Assembly (NCBI RefSeq): GCF_937425535.1
Contig: NZ_OW485601.1
Location: 859,001 to 923,000, forward strand
DNA length: 64,000 nt
Reading direction: 5' to 3'
Source of the DNA: Rhodovastum atsumiense
Lineage (GTDB): Bacteria; Pseudomonadota; Alphaproteobacteria; Acetobacterales; Acetobacteraceae
Position 1 is the stretch's first letter. The number at the start of each line of letters is the position of its first letter. The notes under the pieces were generated by a model that saw nothing but the letters and a program-made list of their open reading frames with translations, was not told the DNA's origin and did not search any database. The position numbers and the translations under genes are program-made. Shown piece by piece: positions 8,947 to 16,645 of this stretch.

Positions 8947-9986
8947 GCGCCGTCATGACCAGCGCGCCGACGGCCAGCGCGCAGATGATCCCCGAGATCG
9001 TGGCCCCCGCCGGGACGCCGGCCGCCCTGGTCGCCGCCATCGATGCCGGCGCCGACACCGTCTATTGCGGCTTCCGCGACGCCACCAATGCCCGCAACTA
9101 CCCGGGCCTGAACTTCACCGCCGAGGACCTGAAGGAGGGCATCGCCTACGCCCATGCCCGCGGCCGGCGCGTGAACGTGGCGATCAACACCTATGCCTCG
9201 GCCGGCAACACCAAGCTGTGGCACAAGGCGATCGACACCGCCGCCTCGCTTGGCGCGGACGCGGTGATCATGGCCGATATCGGCCTGCTCGACTACGCCG
9301 CCCGCACCCATCCGAAGCTGCGGCGGCATCTGTCGGTGCAGGGCGGCGCTTCCACCATCTCGTCGATCCATTACTACTACGAGGCATTCGGCATCGCGCG
9401 CATGATCCTGCCGCGCATGTTCACCCTCGACGAGATCGCCGAGCTGAAGACGCGCGTGCCGATCGAGATCGAGTGCTTCATCTTCGGCAGCCTCAGCCCG
9501 ATGACGGAAGGGCGCTGCTCGCTCTCCGCCTATGCCACCGGCCGTTCGCCCAATCTCTGCGGCGTCTGCTCGCCCGCCGAGCACGTGCGCTACGAGCAGC
9601 AGGACGGCGAGCTGCTGTGCCGGCTGGGTGATTTCGTCACCAACAGCTTCGGTCCCGGCGAATCGGCGGGCTACCCCACCGTGTGCAAGGGCCGCTACAT
9701 GGCCGGCGATGCCGACCCGGCCTATGTGTTCGAGGAGCCGGAGTGCCTGAACGCCGCCGAATACATCGGCGCCATGCGCAAGGCCGGCATCTGCGCCTTC
9801 AAGATCGAAGGCCGCCAGCGCGGCCGGTTCTACGTGGCCGAGGTGGTGGCGTCGTTCCGGGAACTGATCGACGCCGAGGCCCGCGGCGAATCCTTCGCCA
9901 AGCACGGCGCGGCACTCGAGCGCCTGCGCCGGCTGGCCGAAGGCGGGGAAGAAACCAAGGGCGCCTATCGGAAGGGATGGCGATGA
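8943..9986 (+). CDS. ubiU: Ubiquinone biosynthesis protein UbiU (peptidase U32 family)
   Basis: One half of the UbiU-UbiV complex that hydroxylates ubiquinone precursors without O2. It is a U32-family protein of 347 aa (VAPAGTPAALVAAIDAGADTVYCGFRDATNARNY at the N-terminus, split here by 20-residue rule: VAPAGTPAALVAAIDAGADT then VYCGFRDATNARNY). By spacing, E. coli [4Fe-4S] ligands Cys176, Cys193 and Cys232 correspond to Cys192, Cys209 and Cys248. The position of the first ligand (Cys169) is Ser185, in FGSLSPMTEGRC. Cys178 or Cys206 might replace it. The gene overlaps ubiT by ATGA and ubiV by ATGA, so the three are translationally coupled. Confidence 0.92.
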   Translation: MSAVMTSAPTASAQMIPEIVAPAGTPAALVAAIDAGADTVYCGFRDATNARNYPGLNFTAEDLKEGIAYAHARGRRVNVAINTYASAGNTKLWHKAIDTAASLGADAVIMADIGLLDYAARTHPKLRRHLSVQGGASTISSIHYYYEAFGIARMILPRMFTLDEIAELKTRVPIEIECFIFGSLSPMTEGRCSLSAYATGRSPNLCGVCSPAEHVRYEQQDGELLCRLGDFVTNSFGPGESAGYPTVCKGRYMAGDADPAYVFEEPECLNAAEYIGAMRKAGICAFKIEGRQRGRFYVAEVVASFRELIDAEARGESFAKHGAALERLRRLAEGGEETKGAYRKGWR

Positions 9987-10900
9987 GCGCGAAACTGGTG
10001 ATGGGGCCGGTGCTGTTCCACTGGCCCGCCGAGACCCTGCGCGACTTCTACTTCCGCATCGCCGACGAGGCCGAGGTGGATACGGTCTGCGTGGGCGAGG
10101 TCGTGTGCTCCAAGCGCATGCCCTTCTTCAAGGACCACATGCCGGAGGTGATCCAGCGCCTGCAGCGCGCCGGCAAGGAAGTGGTGCTGTCGAGCCTCTC
10201 GCTGATGTCCGACAAGCGCGAGGAAGCGGCGATGCGCGAGCTGATCGCGCTGGCGCCGGGGCTGGTCGAGGCCAACGACGTCGCGGTGCTGCGCGAGCTC
10301 GGCGGCAAGCCGCACATGATCGGCCCGTTCATCAACATCTACAATGAAGACGCGCTGGGCTACCTGGTGCGGGGCGGCGCGGTGCGCGCCTGCCTCAACC
10401 CCGAGGTGCCGGGCAACGTGGTCAACGAACTGGCGCAGCGCAGCACCGTCCCGCTGGAAGTGATGGTGTTCGGCCGCCAGCCGCTGGCGATCTCCGCGCG
10501 CTGCTTCCATGCCCGTGCCGAGGGCCGCACCAAGGATGGCTGCCAGTTCGCCTGCAACGCCGACCCGGACGGGCGGGTGGTGCGCACCATCGAAGATGTC
10601 GGCTTCCTGGCGCTGAACGGCTGCCAGACCCTGTCCTATACCTGCGGCAACCTGGTGCACGAGCTTGCCCCGCTGCAGCAGGCGGGGGTGGAGCGCTTCC
10701 GGCTGTCGCCGCAATCGGGCGACATGGTGGCGACGGCGCGCATCTTCCGCGCGGTGCTCGACGGCAAGCTCGCGCCGGCGGCGGCGGTGGAGCAGTTGTC
10801 GGTCCTGCATCCCGACCTGCCCTTCGCCAACGGCTTCTACTACGCCGAGCCCGGCCACCGCTTCGTGCAGCCGGCCGCCGCCGAAGCCGCTTTGAACTGA
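9983..10900 (+). CDS. ubiV: Ubiquinone biosynthesis protein UbiV (peptidase U32 family)
   Basis: Partner of UbiU in O2-independent ubiquinone hydroxylation. The product is 305 aa from the ATG at 9983, which overlaps the ubiU stop and has GAAGGG at good spacing; an ATG at 9977 would add two residues. The four expected [4Fe-4S] cysteines are present: Cys42 in GEVVCSKR, Cys174 in SARCFHAR, and Cys187 and Cys191 in DGCQFAC. The 13- and 4-residue spacings equal those of the E. coli ligands. Other family blocks are GPFINIYNEDAL (114-125) and SYTCGNLVHELAPL (218-231). The gene is followed directly by a hairpin-array repeat that may end the operon transcript. Confidence 0.93.
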   Translation: MSAKLVMGPVLFHWPAETLRDFYFRIADEAEVDTVCVGEVVCSKRMPFFKDHMPEVIQRLQRAGKEVVLSSLSLMSDKREEAAMRELIALAPGLVEANDVAVLRELGGKPHMIGPFINIYNEDALGYLVRGGAVRACLNPEVPGNVVNELAQRSTVPLEVMVFGRQPLAISARCFHARAEGRTKDGCQFACNADPDGRVVRTIEDVGFLALNGCQTLSYTCGNLVHELAPLQQAGVERFRLSPQSGDMVATARIFRAVLDGKLAPAAAVEQLSVLHPDLPFANGFYYAEPGHRFVQPAAAEAALN

Positions 10901-10904
10901 GTCA

Positions 10905-11060
10905 AGGCCAGGGCTCTGCCCTGGACCCGGCAGGGGCCACAAGGCCCCTGCACCCCATTCTCGCTGCGCGGCAAAAGATCGGGTTCCAAGGGCCTGTGGC
11001 CCTTGGTGGAGGTCCAGGAGGCGAAGCCTCCTGGTAGGGCGCGGGGCGACGCCCCGCCAA
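10905..11060. repeat. Five-hairpin dispersed repeat, copy A
   Basis: Five successive palindromes: CCAGGGCtctGCCCTGG, AGGGGCCacaaGGCCCCT, CCAAGGGCctgtGGCCCTTGG (approximately), AGGAGGCgaaGCCTCCT and GCGGGGCGacGCCCCGC. Between hairpins 2 and 3 lies the conserved spacer CCCCATTCTCGCTGCGCGGC. It starts 4 bases after the ubiV stop and ends 4 bases before the convergent glycosyltransferase stop. Other copies are at 27453, 36601, 49921 and 57257. Confidence 0.88.
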
Positions 11061-11064
11061 CGCG

Positions 11065-12336
11065 CTACAACGCGGCGACACGCCGGCGTGCCGACCTGCC
11101 CTGCGGCACTTCGACCGCAGCGCCGGTCAGCTCCGCCACCCGCGCCGCGAACGCCGCGAGATGGATGTTCATGTCGAGCGTCCGCTCCGCATAGCGGCGC
11201 GCCCCGCTGCGCAGCCGCCGGTTCAGCTTCTCGTCTTCAAGCACGCGCAGGATGTTGTCCGCCAGGGCCGCGGGATCGAGCATCGGCGTCAGCAGGCCGT
11301 TGCGCCCGTCGGTCACGAATTCCCGCACCGGCTCGACATCGGCGGCGACCATGGGAGAGCCGCAGGCCAGCGCCTCGCGCAGCGACCACGAAGCCACGAA
11401 GGGATAGGTCAGGTAGACATGCGCGTCCGAGCGCTGCAGCAGGCGGAGATAGTCTTCGTAGCTGACCTGACCGGGCAGCAACACGCGGCTCGTGTCGTAC
11501 TTGCCGGCAAGCTCCTGCTGGAAATGCGCCCGCCATGTGCTGTTGGCCAGCCGTGCGCCGTAGCTCACGTCGTCGCCGCCCACCATCACCACCCGCACAT
11601 CCGGCCGCGCCTTCAGCAGTCGGGGCAAGGCGCGCATCATGACGTGGAAGCCGCGATAGGGCTCGAGGTTGCGGCTGACATAGGTGACCAGCTTCTCCCC
11701 GGGCTTCACCCCGAAGCGCCCGAGTGCGAACGGCGCCTCCCGCACCGCCGGGTCCGGCCGGCAGACATCGAGCCTCGCACCCTCTGGCAGCACGCTGATC
11801 TGCTCCTGCGCCCAGGCGGGATAGCGGGTGTGTTGCCAGGACGTCGGCGTCTGGCCGTGCTGTTCCAGCGACAGCGCCAGCAGGTTGATGCTGTTCATCG
11901 CCCGGATGCGCGCGAACTGTTCCACCCCCATCGGGAATTCAGGGTCGCAGCCAACGTCCTGGCCTTCGGTGCGGTAGAAGAACTCGAAATAGCCAAGGAT
12001 CGGCGTATTGGGCCAGACATCGACGAGCTCGAGCAGATCGCCCCAGCCGTGATGGCCGATGATGATGTCCGGGGTGAAGCCGAGATGGCGCAGGTTGCGC
12101 GCGAGCTCCGCGACGGAAGCGGCGCGTCGCATGGCCACGTCGAGATCGCGGATGTTCGGGTGTACCGCTTCCTTGGCCGGTGCCGGCTTGCGGTAGACCA
12201 CCCGGCGCACGCCGGGAATGGCGTTGTCGTTGGGCTCGGACAGAAAGACGATCTCGTGGCCGGGCTGCGTCAGCAGGTGCCGGATGATGTGCAGATACTG
12301 TCCCGGAAAGTTTTGATGTACGAACAAATAGCGCAC
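11065..12336 (-). CDS. Glycosyltransferase family 4 protein
   Basis: GT-B fold glycosyltransferase of 423 aa, probably acting at the cytoplasmic face on a polysaccharide or glycoprotein. It begins RYLFVHQNFPGQYLHI, typical of the group with the PF12000-like N-terminal domain. The C-terminal GT4 domain has GEKLVTYVSRNLEPYRGF, DVRVVMVGGDDVSYG and the donor-site region SDAHVYLTYPFVASWSLREA followed by EALACGSPMVAADVEPV. A GTG start at 12336 is chosen because GGGGAGG lies 6 bases upstream; the in-frame ATG at 12444 has no such site and adds a low-complexity leader. It is the last gene of the leftward secretion/glycosyltransferase block. Confidence 0.87.
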   Translation of the reverse strand: MRYLFVHQNFPGQYLHIIRHLLTQPGHEIVFLSEPNDNAIPGVRRVVYRKPAPAKEAVHPNIRDLDVAMRRAASVAELARNLRHLGFTPDIIIGHHGWGDLLELVDVWPNTPILGYFEFFYRTEGQDVGCDPEFPMGVEQFARIRAMNSINLLALSLEQHGQTPTSWQHTRYPAWAQEQISVLPEGARLDVCRPDPAVREAPFALGRFGVKPGEKLVTYVSRNLEPYRGFHVMMRALPRLLKARPDVRVVMVGGDDVSYGARLANSTWRAHFQQELAGKYDTSRVLLPGQVSYEDYLRLLQRSDAHVYLTYPFVASWSLREALACGSPMVAADVEPVREFVTDGRNGLLTPMLDPAALADNILRVLEDEKLNRRLRSGARRYAERTLDMNIHLAAFAARVAELTGAAVEVPQGRSARRRVAAL

Positions 12337-12584
12337 GCGGCGCCTCCCCGGGCGGTTCAGTGCCGGGAACAGGCGGGATTGCCCCCCGCCCCCGGCCCTG
12401 GTGATGCGACCGACCGGACGCGAGGCGTCCGCTCGCGCATCCACGCGGGCATCATCAGCCCCGCACGTCGCCGCGGCGGACGGGAATGCCCGTCACACCA
12501 GGGGGTCCCGGTCGCAATCGCCCCCTGGCGCATCATCCAACCGAACGGGTCTGCGTATCGGACAAGGATGTTCGTGAAAGCGCC

Positions 12585-13565
12585 TCAGCGGGTCCGCCGG
12601 CCCGCTCCCGGCTTGAGCACGGGCTTGGCGATCGGCCGTGGCTTGGCGGGCGTGGCGACCCGGCCACGCGCACGCGATCCGCTCTCGGCGCCGGCTTCCG
12701 CAACCGGTGCCGGCGGGGCCGCGGGGCGGGCGGCCCGGACCTTGGTGCGGGGCCGGATGACGATCTGGAAGGCTTCCACCGGGGCAAGGCTCTCTGCCTC
12801 GCAGGCTTCCCCCGCCGCGACCGGGCCGACACGGGTCCCGTCGACGAACGTGGCGGTATAGAAACATTCATGAGTCTCGGCGGCGGCGCCGCGCAGACGC
12901 AGCCGCAGGCCCAGAATTGGCAGCGCCATGCCACGGCTTCCGCAGAACTGTCCGCCTTCCACCCAGGGCGACAGCCAGCCACGCCCGAGCACGGCCTGGT
13001 ACTCGATGTCCTGCGCGGCAATGCCGGAGGCCGGCGCGATGGCGAAACCTTCGATCCACTGCTTGCTGCCGGGCTCGCCGATCCAGGCACCGAGCTGTCC
13101 GCCGACATCGCCCACGGCCTGCACATGCGCGAGCACGTCCACCACTGCGGGCGCCGCCGTCGGCGCGGGGGCGGGGGCCTCGGCCGCCTGCGGCCGCGAC
13201 GCAGTCTCCAGCAGCCGCACGACCTGCAGCCGCGGCGCTCCGGCGGCATCGGCATTCTGCGCCTGGTAGACGGTCACGAGGAGCTGCGCCGGGCCGTCCG
13301 TCACCCGCACCAGCGCCGCATCGCCGGCACCGCGCAGCCATCCGTCATCGCGAAACGTTTTGATGTCGATTGCATCCGGCCGACCGAGCGGCCCGGGAGG
13401 CAGAGACAGGCGCACGCCCGGAAGCCCGGATGCCGCATCGGCCGCCTGCGAGGGGTTCTGAACGATGCAATAGAGTCCTGCATCCAGCGTCATCAGGTGA
13501 CCGCTGACTTTCAGCTCGGTAACAAGTCGGGCAGCACGACCGGTGCCGCTCTCGGCTTCTGACAT
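12585..13565 (-). CDS. Uncharacterised protein with ChW-like C-terminal half
   Basis: I do not recognise a named family. The 326-aa product has no signal peptide. The N-terminal third (KVSGHLMTLDAGLYCIVQ, LLVTVYQAQN) looks beta-rich and is followed by an Ala/Pro linker near 128-142. The second half, DIEYQAVLGRGWLSPWVEGG then QFCGSRGMALPILGLRLRLR, weakly resembles the clostridial hydrophobic-Trp (ChW) repeat pattern of Tyr-Gln-x-His/Val, Gly-Trp and Gly-Thr/Ser. The C-terminus is a basic Pro/Ala/Lys/Arg tail. It lies between two glycosyltransferase genes of the type I secretion block, 45 bases after the large one, so a role in surface carbohydrate or protein glycosylation is possible but only inferred. 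Confidence 0.65.
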   Translation of the reverse strand: MSEAESGTGRAARLVTELKVSGHLMTLDAGLYCIVQNPSQAADAASGLPGVRLSLPPGPLGRPDAIDIKTFRDDGWLRGAGDAALVRVTDGPAQLLVTVYQAQNADAAGAPRLQVVRLLETASRPQAAEAPAPAPTAAPAVVDVLAHVQAVGDVGGQLGAWIGEPGSKQWIEGFAIAPASGIAAQDIEYQAVLGRGWLSPWVEGGQFCGSRGMALPILGLRLRLRGAAAETHECFYTATFVDGTRVGPVAAGEACEAESLAPVEAFQIVIRPRTKVRAARPAAPPAPVAEAGAESGSRARGRVATPAKPRPIAKPVLKPGAGRRTR

Positions 13566-13610
13566 TCGAAACTATCTCGCTCTCGACAATTCGCTAAGTG
13601 GCGACGGGGC

Positions 13611-16600
13611 TTATGCAACGCTCGCGCGCAGACATTCATGACCCGAGTGTATCGCCACTGCAAGCAGCGCGTTGTTGACGGCAGCAGGCAAAAGACCGAA
13701 CGGCAGGACCCAGCCGCGCCCGGTGCGCCGAACCCGTTCTGATTGCGCACCGATATCGAAAACGGCCACGTCAAGCCCGGCCCGCCATGCCTCGCCGAGC
13801 GTATAGCACCAGGTTTCCGGCCAGACCGAGGGCAGGAAACCCAGATGGGCGTCCTGGGCCCGGATCTGCGCCACCACCTCGTCCGGCTCGTACGGACCGG
13901 TGACGAACACCCGTCCGGTCGCCAGCAGCCGCGCATCATCCGGGGAATGCCCGACCAGCACGAATTCAAGCGGCAGGCGGCGCCCGGCCGCATCGCGCGC
14001 GCAGGCCAGCAGGACGTCATAGCCCTTCTCCGGGCCGATCCCCCCGACCACGCAGACCCGCCGCACCGGTGTGGCGGGACCGGGCCGGCGCGGCGGCAAC
14101 GCGGCATCATCATCGAGCGGACGGATCAAAGGGAGGACAGCGGGAAAATGCCGGCGCAGCCGCGCGGCCGCATCGGCCGAGGGCACGATTACGCGGCGCG
14201 CCGTGCCGAGTCGCGCCGCCGAGCGCCGGCGCAGCGCCGCGACCGCGATCGCCTCGCCGGTGGCGGTGCCGGCATCGGCGATACAGGCCTCGCAGGTCGG
14301 ATCCGCTTCCGGCTCGCCGCAATAATGCCCGGTCGGGCCGACCAGGGTGATGCGCGGACAGAGCCAGGCATAGTCGTGCACATGCACATCGCAGGGCACG
14401 CCCAGGCGCTCGGCCAGCCCGGCCAGCGACGGGTCATGGCCGAGCAGGTGATGCAGTTCGACGACAGCCGGGCGAGCGGCCCGCAACAGGCGCAGCAAGG
14501 CAGGCCACTCGGCGGGCAGGGCGAAGCGCAGATTGGGGGTGGTCGGCTCCGGGCCGTCGGACACCACGCAGAGGCTGGCGCGGTCGGGATCAGCCCCGTC
14601 CCCGGTGCGCATGCCTTCGGTGCGCATGCCTTCGGTGCGGACGGGGCGCAGCACCAGCGGACGCAGCCCTTCTTCCCGCAGCGCCGCGCAGCGGGCCCGC
14701 ACCGCACGCTCGACGCCGCCGCCGGAATCGTGCGTGATCAGGATCGCCGCCGCGCCGTGCCGGGAAGCGGCGAACCCCGCCGCATCCAGCCGCCGCCGGG
14801 CCGGCAGCAACGGATCGGCCCGCTGATGCGCCGCCACCAGTGCCCGGTAGCCGGGATGCAATCGTTCCAGAATGGCATTGTTACGCACAATCAGCGGGCT
14901 GCGCGCGGCCCCGAAGGACGCGCCGCCGAGATGGGCAACGAAGGTGCCGGGCACCGCCACGTGCCGCCAGCCCAGATGACGGGCGCGCAGGCAGAAATCG
15001 TTCTCCTCGCCGTAGCCCTGCGCGAACAGGTCTTCCCGGAACAGCCCGGTCGCATCCAGGCATTCCCGCCGGATGTACATGCAGAACCCGACGGCCGTCG
15101 GGATCTCCACCGTGATGCCGGCATTGACGCGCGCGGCCAGGGCGGCCAGCCGGCGCAACCCGGCGGCGTCCGGGGCCGGATTCCCGCCCGCGACCAGCGG
15201 ATAGCTGAGGATGGTCGCATCATTGGACAGCGGCGTCGCGGTGCCGATATCGGGTTCGGCCTGCACCGCCGCGCGCAGGGCCTCGATCCAGCCCGGCGGC
15301 GTGAGCGTATCGCTGTTGAGCAGCACCACATCCGGGTCACCAGGCAGCGCCCGCGCGGCCCGCAGCCCGGCATTGGCCGCGGCGGGGAAACCACGGTTGC
15401 GCGCATGGCGCAGCAGCCGGATGCGGCGCCGGCGGGCCAGCGCATCCAACGCCTGCGCCAGCTCCGGCTCGGGCGTGGCATCGTCCACCACCACCACCCG
15501 CGTGCCTGTGGGTGCGGTCGCCAGCACGGCGTCAAGGCAGGCCAACGTCAGCCCGGTGTTGCCGTACACCGGCACGACCACGGCCACCCGGCGGCGCGGC
15601 GCGCACGGGGCTGCGGCCGGCCGCGCCCAGGCATCGGCCGGCACGGCGAGCAGCGGCGGAACCGGTGGCGCCTTGGCCCGGACCGGCCCGACCGGGAAAG
15701 CCGCGGCGACCGCCCGGGCCGCGGACACGGCATTGCGGGACTCGAGCGAAGGATCGAGCGGGCTGCCGGCAAGGTCACGCCCATCGGGGCCGCAGACATG
15801 CAACAGGCCGGCGCCGGGCAGCGACGCCGCCGGCACCACGAACCGGCGCGGGCGTGCGAGCGACCGTGCCGCCGTCATCGCCGCATCCTCGGCCAGGATG
15901 TCCAGCCGGAACCGGCCGGATGCGGCGCGGATGGTCAGACGCGGCGGCATGTCGGGAGAGGCGGGGTGCCAGGCCCAGCCCTCCAGCCCGCCGGCCAGGG
16001 CAGCCACGAATCCCTCGGTGCGGCGCAGGGCCACCAGGTCGAGCGGACTGCCCAGCAGCGGCCGCGCACCGGCCGTCACCTCCAGGCGCCGTCCGGCCGG
16101 GACGGGACGGGCGGCGGAAACCTCCCGTCCGTCCAGCAGCGCGGTCACCGGCGCCGCAGAGGCCATGGCGAGGCAACCGTCCTCGCGCAGGCCGCACCAG
16201 CCCGGCGCCCCTTCCGCCGCCGCCACCGCTTCCGCCAGCGGCGCCAGCGTGGGATCGTTGGCGAGGCTGTGGCGCGACAACAGCGTCCGCAGCGCCGCGG
16301 CGGCCCGTTCGGTGCACCCGGTGCGCCATGCCGCCACCGCGCTGGCAAGCCAGGCTTCACGGGCATCGGTGCGCCGGGCCACCCCGTCCAGCAGGGCCAG
16401 GGCAGCGGCGGCATCGCCCTGGGCCAGCCGGGCAATGCCCAGGGTAAAGCCGACCGTGTCGTCCTCGGGGGCGAAGCGACGCGCCCTGTCCAGCCAGCGC
16501 AGGGCATCGGCGACATCCCCCCCGGCGAGGGCAGCCTGCCCCCGGTCGAAGGCATCACGTGCCTGACGGGCCAAAATCCCGGCGCGGGTCGGAAGGGCCA

Positions 16601-16625
16601 GGGCTGCGCCCTGGACCTCATTCAT
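13611..16625 (-). CDS. Large TPR - GT2 - GT4 glycosyltransferase
   Basis: Multidomain cytoplasmic glycosyltransferase of 1004 aa. Residues about 15-135 are TPR-like (QAALAGGDVADALRWLDRAR). Residues about 345-600 form a GT2 domain with VAVVVPVYGNTGLTLACLDA, the nucleotide-binding VVVDDA, LLNSDT, and EENDFCLRAR as the acceptor-side motif. Residues about 625-990 form a GT4 domain with HDSGGGVERAVRA, HVHDYAWLCPRITL, a Cys pair in YCGEPEADPTCEACI, and VVGGIGPEKGYDVLLACA. A duplicated RTEGM pentapeptide lies near 664-673. The first dozen residues (NEVQGAALALP) are encoded by a fragment of the dispersed hairpin repeat, so the start may be recruited or misplaced. It is adjacent to the Sel1 gene, 20 bases downstream. 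Confidence 0.88.
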   Translation of the reverse strand: MNEVQGAALALPTRAGILARQARDAFDRGQAALAGGDVADALRWLDRARRFAPEDDTVGFTLGIARLAQGDAAAALALLDGVARRTDAREAWLASAVAAWRTGCTERAAAALRTLLSRHSLANDPTLAPLAEAVAAAEGAPGWCGLREDGCLAMASAAPVTALLDGREVSAARPVPAGRRLEVTAGARPLLGSPLDLVALRRTEGFVAALAGGLEGWAWHPASPDMPPRLTIRAASGRFRLDILAEDAAMTAARSLARPRRFVVPAASLPGAGLLHVCGPDGRDLAGSPLDPSLESRNAVSAARAVAAAFPVGPVRAKAPPVPPLLAVPADAWARPAAAPCAPRRRVAVVVPVYGNTGLTLACLDAVLATAPTGTRVVVVDDATPEPELAQALDALARRRRIRLLRHARNRGFPAAANAGLRAARALPGDPDVVLLNSDTLTPPGWIEALRAAVQAEPDIGTATPLSNDATILSYPLVAGGNPAPDAAGLRRLAALAARVNAGITVEIPTAVGFCMYIRRECLDATGLFREDLFAQGYGEENDFCLRARHLGWRHVAVPGTFVAHLGGASFGAARSPLIVRNNAILERLHPGYRALVAAHQRADPLLPARRRLDAAGFAASRHGAAAILITHDSGGGVERAVRARCAALREEGLRPLVLRPVRTEGMRTEGMRTGDGADPDRASLCVVSDGPEPTTPNLRFALPAEWPALLRLLRAARPAVVELHHLLGHDPSLAGLAERLGVPCDVHVHDYAWLCPRITLVGPTGHYCGEPEADPTCEACIADAGTATGEAIAVAALRRRSAARLGTARRVIVPSADAAARLRRHFPAVLPLIRPLDDDAALPPRRPGPATPVRRVCVVGGIGPEKGYDVLLACARDAAGRRLPLEFVLVGHSPDDARLLATGRVFVTGPYEPDEVVAQIRAQDAHLGFLPSVWPETWCYTLGEAWRAGLDVAVFDIGAQSERVRRTGRGWVLPFGLLPAAVNNALLAVAIHSGHECLRASVA
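16591..16618. repeat. Hairpin-1 fragment of the dispersed repeat inside the start of the large glycosyltransferase
   Basis: On the minus strand this reads GGTCCAGGGCgcaGCCCTGGCC, matching hairpin 1 and flanks of the copy at 57257-57510. It overlaps codons 3 to 12 of the coding sequence that starts at 16625, so a 7-bp stem lies just inside the reading frame. Confidence 0.7.
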
Positions 16626-16645
16626 CAATGCATCGCCTTATCTTG

